Made by a program: the position numbers and the translations under genes. From contig JADLZK010008411.1 in the NCBI GenBank assembly GCA_015847255.1, positions 1-64,000 of the forward strand: a stretch of DNA of 64,000 bases, read 5' to 3'. This document shows positions 22,521-33,674 of this stretch, piece by piece; the first letter of the stretch is position 1; every line of letters begins with the position of its first letter. The DNA is from Hyparrhenia diplandra (Eukaryota; Streptophyta; Magnoliopsida; Poales; Poaceae). The notes beneath the pieces were generated by a model that was given only the letters and a program-made list of their open reading frames with translations, had not been told where the DNA came from and made no database searches.

Positions 22521-24259
22521 GTTGGACAAAGCCAGTGTCACGCTCGCCACCTCACTATTCTTTGCTGCTGATGGAAACATGCATGAACAGCTAGCATCAG
22601 GCACTCTGCTTTCGTGCCGGATGCCAGCGGATCACGTAGATCTTCTGAACTGAACATACTCTCCTGCTTGCACAGTTGTAATGACGATCTGATAAGCTTT
22701 TAGTTTTATACATGGTCTCTGTCTGAAAAAGTTCAGGTAACACCACATTGGTGCCTCGCCCTCCTCTGGTCTTGGAATCCAATCATCGCACCACTCTGAT
22801 GCCTTGAAAGACCACGCATCAATAGCAATCTGAACATCCAACAAGAAATCGAACATCCTACAAAGCTTATCCAAACAAGTAGGAGTACAATATTGTTGCA
22901 AATAGAGTAGCTGGCTAAAAGTGGTGCCTTCTCATACTCCAAGCGCGCCACCAACCGACATAAACAAAGCACAGAGCAAGAATTACCTGCAGTCACAACA
23001 GCAGAAGATAGGGATTTAGTAAAAACTCGCCGGCACGGCAAGGCCACCCAACTGTAGCTCTGAGGCTCCAAACTTGTGAACACACCACAGCAGTGATGGC
23101 AACATTTGAAATGATGACGCCTCTGCAGCTGTGCTCTTCGTCTCGTTTTGTCCTTAGGGCCTTCGTGCAGTTCCTAGCTATCAACGTTAGAGCCTTGATT
23201 TTGTCAAAAAAAAAACGTTAGAGCCTTGTCTCATACTGCCAGAGTCAGCCACATGACATTGACTTGCTCTGGCTTTGCCTTGGCATAGCTGTTTGCACGC
23301 ACCATATATATGACAGGGGTAACATAACAGTCACCCTCCATATTCATCACCAGACTGTGTCATGCTCAGTTTGCCATTAATCTTGGCCAGTCTTGGGGTC
23401 TTTTTATGGTTTCCGTGGTACGGTACCTGCCTGCAGGAAAAACAAAGGTAACATAACAGTCACCCTCTTATCTTCTGCTGTGTTGCTCATTGTAATGCAA
23501 ATATAACATATAGCATCTTCCACTTCTAGAGACTATTATTTATGTCCGCAGAAAATTGAAAGGTGAATTAAGCTTTTGCCCAACAGCTCTAAATATCAGA
23601 AAATCATTCTCCGTGGTAGTTTCTACTACTTTATTTGGTCTTCTCATGTTACTGTCTTGCTGAGACAGGTCTTTTTTACCAAGCCAACTATGCCTACCTC
23701 ACTGTACTACCACAGGGTAAAGGACGTTTTCACCTAAAGGTACCTCAAAAGTCTTTTTTCTCATTTTCATGAAAAATTTTGTTTTAACTTCTAGAAGACT
23801 ATTTTACAAGTTGCTCCAAGCTACAATTTTATTCAATTGACTTCTAAAACTCCAGATTTGACAAGCAAACCCTTCTGTCCTATGAAAAACTCTTCCAAAC
23901 CTGTTTAACAAATAGGAACTGCGGCGCGCAGTGTGCATTCTTCAGCCTATTTGTTGTTGGTATATTGGACCCTTAACATCTTACATATATGGAGAATATG
24001 GATAAACAAATGGTCTGATTACTTAGACTAATAACTATACAAAAAACATCAATAGTTTCTGCTATCAATTTCATGTTTCAGAACTTCACGTACAAGAAAA
24101 ATATTATGGAAAAATGAATTATTGGCTATTATAAGTTGGAAAAGATCTCCAGATTACATACTTAATATTTTGTTTTGTTTTACATAGTAGTTCATTGTTG
24201 ACAATGCAGTTCCGGATAATCTTGCACGTCTCACTTCCTGCATTGATCATTCCCAATCC
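22521..24259 (+). promoter_or_regulatory. Upstream region and leader of GRAS unit 4
   Basis: The segment from about 22530 (CAGTGTCACGCTCGCCACCTC) matches the upstream region of unit 5 (about 32448) and the orphan copy (about 37762). A TATATAT stretch lies at about 23304. The 5' exon ends AACAAAG before the GT donor at 23448, so this subgroup has AAG where units 1-3 have ATG. A candidate acceptor ends at 24209 (ACAATGCAG). Confidence 0.55.
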
Positions 24260-26451
24260 ATGGACTCCAAAGAAAAATCCAATTCAAATTTTGAGGACTC
24301 TCCAAGCACCATGGTGAATAATCCTGGGTGCTATGCCACTTCCCAGATATTCATCCATGATCCAACTAACAGGCATAAAGATTTGGAGTTATGTTTCCAC
24401 ACACCTAACTCCATGAACTATTATCCTCCAGTATCAAATAGTTCTAACAGTAATAGCCATGCTGCATCGAGCACTTCCTCTTCAGCTAAAATGTATGGTC
24501 CCCATCCATGTGAGGCTAGAAGCAATGAATCAGATTGGTATGGAACCAACGCGACAGACTATTCTGTGAACAGTTGGATCGCCCCGGATATAACACTCGA
24601 CTACATAAACAAGTTATTGATGCAAGAGGACACCGATGACAGGGTCAAATTACATCATGGAGAATATGCACTTAGTGCCATGGAAGAGCCATTCTACGAA
24701 CTCCTCGGACAGAATAATCCAGTTTATTCTCACCGACTACCACGTTGTAACTATGATCATCTGAAAAATGTCGATGACAACATCAGCAAATCATGCAGTA
24801 TTTGCTCCGTTGCTATTGACTCAGGTACTAGTCATTCTAATCACAAGGTGCAAGTTTTTGAAGCTCCATGGAGTCTATCTGACATTGCCAAAGAGATAGA
24901 ACAGTTCGCTCAAGGTACACAAAGCATGAACTTTGGTTTGAACGTAGATGGTCTTTCCGTTGCTGAAAAGCGTAGCCAAGATAATCAATCACTTCAAGTG
25001 AATGTTGCAGACAAAAGCAAGCATGCATTATCTGAGGTTCATAGTGGAAATTATTCACGTACAGAAGATTTTCAATTGTTAGAAGGAAGGAGTAGCAAGC
25101 AGTTTGCCGTTTCATTCAATGGGATAACCCGAGATGAGATGCTTGACAGGGTCCTACTCTTCTCTGAGCATAAGCTTACGAATGAAGACAATGTTTTGCA
25201 AGAAATGATGACAAACAAATCAACCAAAAATTCACAGAATGTTCAAGGAAGAACATCAGCTTGTCGGAAGACACAAGCTAAGAAGCAACATAAGAAAGAG
25301 GTGGTGGATTTAAGAACCCTTCTTATACATTGTGCAGAAGAAGTATCTATGAATAACTATACCTCAGCAAGTGATATGCTGGACACCATAAGACAACATT
25401 CCTCAGTAAGCGGGTCGATATCCAGAGGCTAGCATCTTGCCTAGTGGACTGCCTTGAAGTACGATTAGCTGGAACTGGGGGTCAGGTGTATCACAAGTTG
25501 AAGACTGAAACCAGCAATACTGTGGACATTTTAAAGGTATATCAATTGGTTTTAGCAGTAAGTCCTTTCATGCGGGCATCATACTATTTTTCAAATAAGA
25601 CGATCCTTGATGTCTCAAAGGGAAAACAAAAGGTTCACATCATCGACTTTGGCATTTCCCTTGGCTTTCAATGGCCATCGCTGTTTGAGCAACTCGCAAG
25701 GAGGGAAGATGGGCCTCCTAAGGTTCGGATCACAGGTATTGATCTACCCCAGCCAGGATTTCGACCAAATCAGAAGAATAAGAATGCAGGGCAGCTGTTA
25801 GCTGATTATGCTAGCATGTTCAATCTGCCTTTTGAATACAGAGGAATATCATCAAAATGGGAAATCATCCGCGTAGAGGATCTCAATATTGAGGAAGATG
25901 ACATGCTGATCGTCAACTGCATATTCCAAATGAAGAACCTTTGTGATGAGACAGTATCCCTTAACAGTGCCAGGAACAGGGTGCTCAATACTATCAGAAT
26001 GATAAAGCCAAAAGTTTTTGTGCTTGGAGTAGTGAATGGATCATATAGTACCCCCTTCTTTTTACCACGTTTCAAAGAAGTCATGTACCACTACTCTGCA
26101 TTATTTGATATTCTTGATAAAACTGCTCCACGAGATAATGAGAATAGAATGCTCTTGGAGAGGGGCATCTTTCGGTGCCAACTTCTCAATGTGATCGCAT
26201 GTGAAGGATCTGAAAGGACTGAGAGGCCAGAGAATTATAAGAAGTGGAAGTCACGAAACCTGAATGCTGGTTTTGAGCAGCTCCCACTGAATCCAGACAT
26301 TGTGAAAGTAATAAGAGAAATGGTGGGAAAATATCACAAAGATTATGTTATCAACGAAGATGATCAGTGGCTACTACTGGGATGGAAGGGAAGGATACTG
26401 AATGCAATATCCACATGGAAACCTAGTGAGTCATATGATGGTAAGACCTAA
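24260..26451 (+). pseudogene. GRAS transcription factor, unit 4, frameshifted by a 1-bp deletion
   Basis: Starts at ATG 24260 and reads 390 codons through the N-terminal region into LHRI, then stops at 25432. At about 25412 the sequence GCGGGTCGATATCC replaces GCGGGGATGATACCC of unit 5, one base shorter. From about 25444 the other frame encodes the rest of the GRAS domain (335 codons to 26451) with VHIIDFGI, PFYRE and SAW intact. With one base restored it would be a full-length GRAS protein of about 730 aa, so the break is a single lesion that could be real or a base-calling error. It groups with unit 5 rather than units 1-3 by sequence and by its 5' exon. Confidence 0.82.
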
Positions 26452-27480
26452 GAAGCTTGCTAGCATTGCAAGTAGAGGTTTGACAGTCCTATGTATCAAT
26501 GTTCTAAACTTTGTTTTGTATAGGATGGCAAGAGCTTTGCCACCGTTTTATTAGATTATTGTTTTGTACTTATGATACATTTATACTTTTAAGCTTTTCA
26601 CTGTGTGCTGGTAATGCACTGCAATTGGCAACTAGTCGGACAGAAATGGGTTTCCAAAATCCAACACATTGCGTAGTGGCAGCGCTGCTTTTAAACATTT
26701 GAATTTGTGTTGCAAATGTATCATTTATTACCTACAGAATTAATTTGCTCGATTTCCTTTCAGTCATAGAATCTATGGTGTTTGCTTTTGCACCTCAAAA
26801 TGTTGGCTGCTCGTGGGACAAATTCTGCGTAAGTTTAATTCTTTAACCTTTGTTCATACATTGGCAATACTCGAAGGCCAGAGCATCTTTACATCCATAC
26901 ATGCACAATTTCTATGTGAGTAGAAGGACAAAGGAAAGAATGGACGATGCTATAGGGTATGGGCAATACTGAATTGTGGATCCTCGTAACTAGATACGAT
27001 CATCACTTGGTAGTTTAGTTACTAACAGTATAAGTAAGAACGAGGCACAGTCATGCCCGCCGTGCAAGAAAGAACGAAGGAGGCGTGGAATGGACAAGTA
27101 CCTTGGCGTGCAGTATAGTCGGCTTCTCCGTCAGCGTCCGGGAGTGGCCCGTCGCCGGTCCGGTCAGGCAGGCATTGTATCGAACAGCTCCCGAGCATCC
27201 CCACGCCATTGATGTCAGACACCCCGAGCGCTACCTCGACACCTCCCACCCCCTCCCCACAGCGGGCCCGCGTTAGTCTGGACGAACCGGCCGCTTCTCC
27301 AGGCGTCGAGGCTGCGATCTCGACGGCGACCGCCGACCATGGGATCGCCAGAGGAGGTGACTTCAATTTTTTCCCCACCTCTTCGGCCGTCTGGCGATGG
27401 TGCCTGGTTTGTAGGCCCATTCATGCCACGTGACTTGTAGACCAGTCGTCGACATCGAAAACGAACACACCGCATGACAC
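26452..27480 (+). repeat. 3' flank of GRAS unit 4
   Basis: A diverged version of the shared flank. The ATGTTGGCTGCTCG segment at about 26800 is now broken, and a GC-rich block at about 27085-27420 matches the blocks after units 1-3. No gene is supported. Confidence 0.55.
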
Positions 27481-28200
27481 GTCGGCACGTCGTGCCATGG
27501 TTAATTTCTCGCTTGTACTGGTAGGATTTTTAATAAATAAAAAGCAACTATTATGTTATATATGATGTTTTAGACGAAAATTAGAGAGGTAAACTAAATT
27601 GTTTCCAGTTTCCATGGCCTAATTAAAGCGAGCACATGTATTTTTGATTGGAAGTAAGTACTACGGTACTACCATTAAGAACTGATGATACCGTGTATCT
27701 TTAGTACTTACAAAATACTTCAACTTTGGCCAACGGTATCTTCTTCTTTTTTTTTTTTTACTAGCAAGTTTGCTCATGCGTTGCTACGGTAAAAAAAAAA
27801 AAAAAACCATAATATATTTTTATTTGGAGTCGTACCCGTGCGTTGCGATGAAAATTGATACAGTACATTGAAATCAAACTACGCACCGGCATCGTTACTC
27901 CTGGGCACAATCTATTTTAATTTGTATTAGCAGCTTAGCACACATATTGAGTAATAGTCACATCGATCGAGGATTGCACTGATATACATGTACAATTTAT
28001 AGATAACAAACTACTCATGATTTTAGTTTGAGTTTTATGACTTGATTGGTGGAATCATTGATTGATCTTGTTTCTAATAAAAAAAAATAGTTTTTATTAA
28101 AAACTCAAACTATCATGATCAACTTATTGGAAGGGTCAAGATTGAAATACCATAATAATATTAATTTTATCATCTGTTTTTATGTTTATATAGAGAATAG
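27481..28200. other. Spacer after GRAS unit 4
   Basis: AT-rich, with long T and A runs at 27747-27812 and the motif CGTGCGTTGC, common in dispersed grass repeats. I see no gene. Confidence 0.5.
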
Positions 28201-29150
28201 GGGATATGTATAAATATGAAAAGAAAAAGCAAAAATGCCGGCAAAGAAAAATACCAAAAAAAAATCGCAGAAAAAAAAGAGAAGGGAAACCAAAAAGGAA
28301 GGAACGGACAGTTTTGTACCATCCTCGCATATCCCCACTCCCGCATCGCTAGGGGCTCGGCATCGCCGCCGCCGGCCTCCTCTGTCCCTCCCGAAGCAGT
28401 CTCAGAGGGAGCCCCCAGCGCCATCCTCCTCCACTTCCAGTGCCCAATGTCGGCCTCGCCCAACCCCTCATCGAGCCTCCTCCTCCGCTCCTCCGGTGTC
28501 GGCATCCACGCCAGCCTCCTTGCTTCTCCGCACGGCAGTGTTATCACTGGCCTCATCCCTTCCAGGGCCGGCCGGAGGCCCTACCACCACCCGGCCGTTG
28601 CGGAACACCGCCGCCGACTCGTGCCCCCGGTTCTGCTGTCGTGGCCTTCGCCTACACCATGGCCCTGGTGGTCTTCGATCTCACCGACTTCATCTGATCC
28701 GACGCGGATGAGGTGCCCGCAGCATGCAGCAGCTTTCCTGCCATTATTCAGGAGAGCATGTCCTTGTGGATCATGACGCAGCCGTTGTTCTCGATCACGT
28801 CGCCGACCCAGGCCCGGAGCTCGTCGAACTCGTCGTACGCGACCTGCAGGCAGCGGATGACGAAGCAGATGGTGTCCTTCGGTCCGCCGTCTTCACCTTC
28901 GTCACGGCGCCCCCGGTGTCTGTAGTCGCCGCACCGGCCATCGCGTCAGCAGCTGCCATCAGCCTTGCCCCTGCCTCCTCGCCTTGTGATGCCGTATATA
29001 TGCTACGGTTTGGGAAAGTCCTTCGGTCCGTGTTGGTCTCCAACTCCGAATTTTGCCTGGGCAGACAGAAGCTGACAGGACGACGGCCGGGCAGACAGAA
29101 ATTTTGGTGGCGGATTCGCAGAAATTTTCGTGTTTTTATTATTATATTAT
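28201..29150. other. GC-rich fragment block containing the captured exon
   Basis: Overlapping Pro/Ser/Arg-rich ORFs on both strands, typical of GC-rich non-coding or captured 5' exon sequence. Only the segment at 28748-28882 looks like real protein coding. No TIR or target duplication was resolved at the edges. Confidence 0.4.
28748..28882 (-). pseudogene. Captured gene fragment, C-terminal exon of an unrecognised protein
   Basis: On the minus strand a 44-codon stretch reads cleanly to a TGA at 28748-28750: it contains DTICFVIRCLQVAYDEFDEL and then ends VMIHKDMLS. The composition (balanced, hydrophobic/acidic, GC-rich third positions) is that of a real exon and unlike the flanking DNA. Further upstream on the same strand (to about 29010) an Ala/Thr-rich stretch continues in a different frame, implying a frameshift. 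I do not recognise the family. It looks like an exon carried by a transposon or a decayed gene. Confidence 0.45.
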
Positions 29151-29863
29151 AATTATATTAGGTATAGGTATAGATTTAAATTATAATATTTGACTACTGT
29201 TTTCATTAAAATGTAGAAAAACTCAAATCAATAGCGTACACAGTAACACAGTCTCGGCCGTTCGTAAGATAGAATGTGACTTTAAATGTAGACTAAGAAA
29301 AAACACAAAGGGTGTTTATATTATTTCTACACCTATTAACTGCTATTATCACCTGTTTAGACCCAAAAAGGGTTTACTATTAGTAGATGATGACTATTAT
29401 GGTGGCAAAAAGATTTAAAAATTGGAGCAGAAAGTTCTCCTAGAAAGTAATGCATCTACGGCTTAGAGGATGTGTGTAGTAACCAAATTTACAGCTTGAA
29501 AGCAATGAAAAATGAATGGCAATAGATTATTTTAGTGCAGACATGAAGGGTACGAGAACAACCAACAATCTAGTTGTTGAGCTGTTTTTTTCAAAGCTAG
29601 AAAACTAGCTTATCAGAAGATAACTAAAAGCTGAAAATCATATTCTAAGGTTTTGTTTTTCTAGTTTTAGTGTTGGGGAAGCTAAAAAATATATATGTAA
29701 AAGCCTACAACAAAAAACAAATAACTAGAAGCCAAAAGACAACTTTTGAGCCAAAAACACAAAAGCTATCCTCAAATAAATACTTCATCCATAAAAAAAA
29801 GGGTGACATTCTTACTTTCCGAGAAGACATACTTTTAACTTTGACCAAATATACAGGATACAT
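29151..29863. other. AT-rich spacer with MITE-like pieces
   Basis: No gene seen. The segment 29697-29775 resembles 22450-22526, and 29796-29860 contains phrases such as TTTGACCAAATATAC common in Stowaway-type MITEs, but I could not match a pair of ends. Confidence 0.45.
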
Positions 29864-29900
29864 ATCTAGTCGGTGTATCACGCGATACACCGGACTAGAT
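29864..29900. repeat. Near-perfect hairpin
   Basis: The arms ATCTAGTCGGTGTATC and GATACACCGGACTAGAT pair over 16 bp with a single-base bulge and a 4-base loop (ACGC). It stands at a boundary between an AT-rich Stowaway-like segment and a GC-rich fragment block. Confidence 0.8.
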
Positions 29901-30832
29901 AGTTGCTCTTAGTAGTAGTGGCGAATGCCGTCCCTCCCTCTCTCCTTCTTCCTCTGACCTTCACTAGATCCACCGCCGCCGCCGGCCCCCTGCCCTTCCT
30001 CTCGGGCATTCTCGCCGGCGATGAGGGTGGGGGGTCGGGTTTCCCTTCCTGCTCCCTAGTAGTAGATAGCTTTAGGTCTTGCCATGACATGGCTAGTCTC
30101 TGCCAGACCGTTGCCGTCGTCGTCCTCGCTGCTATGGCAGCCTACATCGTCGACGAAGGCATGATCATGGTGAGTTTGACAAATAAAATCTATCCCTCCC
30201 CTTTCTACGGCGGGCCGCCATATCCACCATCGCCCGCCCCGTCCCCGCCCTTTTCGTTGTGCATTTGTCGGAGTCATGTACCAGCAGAGCTACTCCTCTC
30301 GATCCCAGCCCGTGGCCACCAGGAACGCCTTGTGCTCATCCTGCACATGGGTGGCGACCGCCTTGCCTGAGAAGCTAGAGCCTAAGCTGGCGCACCTCGC
30401 CGGAGTGGCCAACACCGGCGTCATCGCGGCCATCTCGGGGTGGTTCTCTGCTCCGTGTCCCGCGCCACCGGCGCGGCCTTCGCCGTCAAGTACGAGGACC
30501 GGTCACGCAGATTACGCACCGGACGGCACCGCTCAGCAGCTGGCCACCGACGCTGTTGGCTGCCGAGCGGAATCCAACAGAGCACGCATCGGAGGACACC
30601 GCGCGGCAGAGCTGGTCACCGACGCCATCGGCCACCAATCAGAACCGCAAGCTCGCCTCCGGCCAACACGACTCCGTCATGCCCACTCCTTCGACTACGC
30701 CCACCAGGAACGACGCCCTATCGACTTCGCCGTCGACCATGCGCCGCCCGAGATTGGATTGACTTGGGTGAGATTTTTTTGCGGGTTGCCTGTGCCACGT
30801 GGTGGGTCCCAGACCTGCAGGACCCGCACCCT
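29901..30832. other. GC-rich gene-fragment block
   Basis: Contains open stretches on the + strand, for example an apparent exon-like segment from about 30090 (ATGGCTAGTCTCTGCC) with a GTGAGT donor at 30171, and another at about 30280-30500. None forms a complete protein or a recognised domain. It is most simply explained as captured or decayed gene pieces. The block resumes after the SINE at 31151. Confidence 0.4.
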
Positions 30833-30847
30833 ATACGTGTGCTACAT

Positions 30848-31135
30848 TTTTTTTTTTGAGATTACACAGTACAACGCAGACGCTCAACACGCACGCACGC
30901 ACACTCACCCCTATGAACACACGTACGCAAACCCTACCCCTATGAGCACCTTCGAAGGACTGCGCCGGCAAATCTTAAAGTTTCGAAGTCACCACTGGCG
31001 CCTCGCTATCGACGGGGACGTCGCCTACCACTTAATGCACAGCGCCGGAAAATCCTAAAATAAATCCAGGATAAAGTGTCGCACCCAGGATTTGAACCCT
31101 GGGTGGGAGCCCTCAACCAACGTGAGCCCCTTGAC
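30848..31135 (-). mobile_element. tRNA-derived SINE with 15-bp target duplication
   Basis: On the minus strand the element begins with a Pol III-type promoter: a box A-like CTCACGTTGGTTGAGGGC and a box B GGTTCAAATCC. It ends in a poly(A) tail (poly-T at 30848-30857 on the + strand). It is flanked by the perfect 15-bp repeat ATACGTGTGCTACAT (30833-30847 and 31136-31150). Size is 288 bp. These are the hallmarks of a retroposed plant SINE. The long duplication without mismatches suggests a fairly young insertion, here into the GC-rich fragment block. Confidence 0.93.
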
Positions 31136-31150
31136 ATACGTGTGCTACAT

Positions 31151-31789
31151 GCAGTCTATGTTTATCTCCCCCACCATATCAAGAGGACACGTTTCAGGAC
31201 GCATGTTGGGCCTCGGTTCCAAGCACCACCTCCCCTTCCTTTTCATTTTCTTTTTCCTTTTCCTTTTCTTTTTAGTTTTATTGTTTTCACCCACTACGAA
31301 GCAGCGCTTTATCCTTCGACAACAAGACTTCTCCGGTTCCTCCGCCATCAGTTCGGCAGCGAGCCACCTACCGGCTCTCGGGGACGGCGGTCTTCTACCC
31401 ATCGGCGACTTTTCTAACAAATCCCTTCATTCGTCGGTGATGCAACTCCATGACGCCGCCCTCTACGAGCTCAAGCCTACGCTTTGCGAGGCTCTTCCGC
31501 CCCAACGGCACCATGCGTCTGTGACGCCTCTGCAGCCGTCCACCGGCGACCTGCCCTCCTTTAGCGATTCTAGAACTGTGTACTTCTTTGATGTAAAAGG
31601 CTCCTTTCATACAAGCCTTCTTGTATGTTCGCCTGCTTTAATATAAAAATGGTACTTGTCAAAAAATAAATATATATTTTTATAATAAACTTATTCAAAT
31701 ATATTTTTCTCAAAAAACGTAGGAGAACTACGCTTCATTGTATTAAGAAGAAAGTACTTATTTAAATATATAAATATAAAAAACTCGGT
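31151..31789. other. Continuation of the fragment block and AT-rich spacer
   Basis: Sequence to about 31640 has open stretches without recognised domains. The remainder is AT-rich. No gene is supported. Confidence 0.4.
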
Positions 31790-32153
31790 CGGGTGGGGAA
31801 AGACCGTCCCACCGACATTGTTCTTAAGAAGAAACCTCGGTTTCCACGACCGAGAAAATTCTCGAACCCCGCCCGCCCGACACTAGGAGCCTTTTTAGCC
31901 CATGGGAACTATGATCCTCAATCCTTCAGAGAGGACACGGGCCGGAAACACCATAACCCCCGGGGCGGTATACCAACCGAGCCCACAGCTCGATCCCTAC
32001 GGGACTGGGCGGCTCTTAACTAGTGCTTTGGCACACGAGACCGACGAGAGAAATTTTTTTAACCACGGGCGAAATTCGCTCCCCACGGGAGTCGAACTCA
32101 AGTACTGTGGAGTGCCGCCGAGTATCCTAACTATTAGGCTAGGACCCCTTTGG
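31790..32153 (-). mobile_element. Second SINE-like repeat with tRNA-like head
   Basis: On the minus strand it starts with a tRNA-like region (GGTCCTAGCCTAATAGTTAGG as box A region, in part, and GAGTTCGACTCC as box B) and continues through a moderately GC-rich body to about 31790. AT-rich, similar sequences flank both ends (AAGTACTTATTT on the left, AAGTATTTATAA on the right), which may be a decayed target duplication. I infer a tRNA-derived SINE family different from the one at 30848. An ancient tRNA fused to other DNA is possible. Confidence 0.5.
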
Positions 32154-32170
32154 CAAATAAGTATTTATAA

Positions 32171-32336
32171 ATATATGCTCATGTGAGTACTTATCTATAC
32201 ATAACCCCTTAAAGTCGTAGAACCCCCGACTTCCGTCCCATGACTCATATTACTGTTCGCTTATGTTTTTATAAATCTAGTCAAACTTCAGAAAGTTTGA
32301 CCTGCAAGTATATCACAAGATATATGCTCATGTGAG
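32171..32336. repeat. 17-bp direct repeat flanking a short insert
   Basis: ATATATGCTCATGTGAG occurs at 32171-32187 and 32320-32336, separated by 132 bp. The interval ends with AGTTTGACCTGCAAG, a Stowaway/retroposon-like phrase. It could be a target-site duplication of a small retroposon or a local duplication. Confidence 0.6.
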
Positions 32337-32344
32337 GTTTTGGG

Positions 32345-33674
32345 GTTGTTTTAGCTCACTGAATCTGAAATGTTGGGTCAAGGCATTGACAGGAGAGTAA
32401 TTACTCAGAATAAAGTCAAGAGAACTCAAAGTTGCTCGAGAGAAGCCAGTGTCACGCTCGCCACCTCACCATTCTTTGGTGCTGATCGAAACGAGCATGA
32501 ACGACTAGTATCAGGCACTCTGCTTTCACCATGCTGGATGCCCGGATCACAATCACATAGTATATCTTCTGAACTGAGCATGCATACTCTCCTGCTTCCT
32601 GCTTGCACAGTAGTGATGGCCGCCATCTGGTAGGCTTTTATACATCGTGGCGATCTGAAACGTAAGTCTGGGGTTCCTGACCAAATTCAAGAAGACGCCA
32701 TGTTACTTACAGTGACGACCAGACTGACGAATATGGAGAGAACTTGACGTCTAATTCGGGAGCCTTTCGAGATTTGGGAAAAGATTGTTGCAGATAAAAT
32801 AGCTGGCTCAAAGCGACCCCCTTCTCTCCTTATGTATAATATTATAGAAATATACAAACACGACTGAAACTCTCCAAGTGCACCAACTGATATAGACAAA
32901 GCACAGAGTACGCTTTCGAAAAAACAAAGCACAGAGCAAAATTTACCTGCAGTCACAGGAGCAGAAGATAGGGATTTAGGAAAAGGTCGCAGGGAAGGCA
33001 AGGCAACCGAACTGCAATTCCAAGGCTCCAAACTTGTGAGCATGCCAGCTTCGATGGCAACATCTGAAACAAAAACCTCTCTGCTCTTGAGCTCGTCTGC
33101 TTGTCCCTAGGCTTGGTGCAGGCCCTAGCTATCAACGTTGGACCTCGTCCGGCTCATACAGCCACATGACACAGACTCGTTCTAGCTTTGCCTCGGTATA
33201 GCTGATTGCTCCGTATGATAAATATAAGAGAGATTGCCCTGCTGCTCACGGCTCAGTTTGCCATACAATCTTGACCAGTCTTGGAGCCTGTGCAGATCCC
33301 TTGGTACGGTGCCAGCCTGCAGGAAAACAAAGGTAATAACAGTCACCCTCTTTTGCTCTTCTCATTTGTAAAGCAAATATCAGCTTAAGCCCAACAGCTG
33401 AGTTCTTATGCAAAATATCAGAAAACTATTCTCGGTGAATTACCTAATTGTACATGAAACATTGATAACTTCTGCTATCAGTTTCATGTTTCAGAACTTC
33501 ATGTACCAGAAAAAAGAGTATGGAAAAGATGAATTACCTATCATATTTAGGTTGGAAAAAAGAACTCTAGATTAGAAGGATAGATTACATACTTTACATT
33601 CTGTTTTGGTTTTACATAGTAATAAGAGTTCATTGTTGACAATGCAGTTAATCTTGCACGTCTGTCTTTCTGCA
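32345..33674 (+). promoter_or_regulatory. Upstream region and leader of GRAS unit 5
   Basis: Homologous to the unit 4 upstream region and, over 32350-32640, to the orphan copy at 37586-37900. The 5' exon ends AACAAAG before a GT donor at about 33333. A candidate acceptor is the CAG of GACAATGCAG near 33647. No clear TATA box; an AT-rich stretch lies near 33217. Confidence 0.5.
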
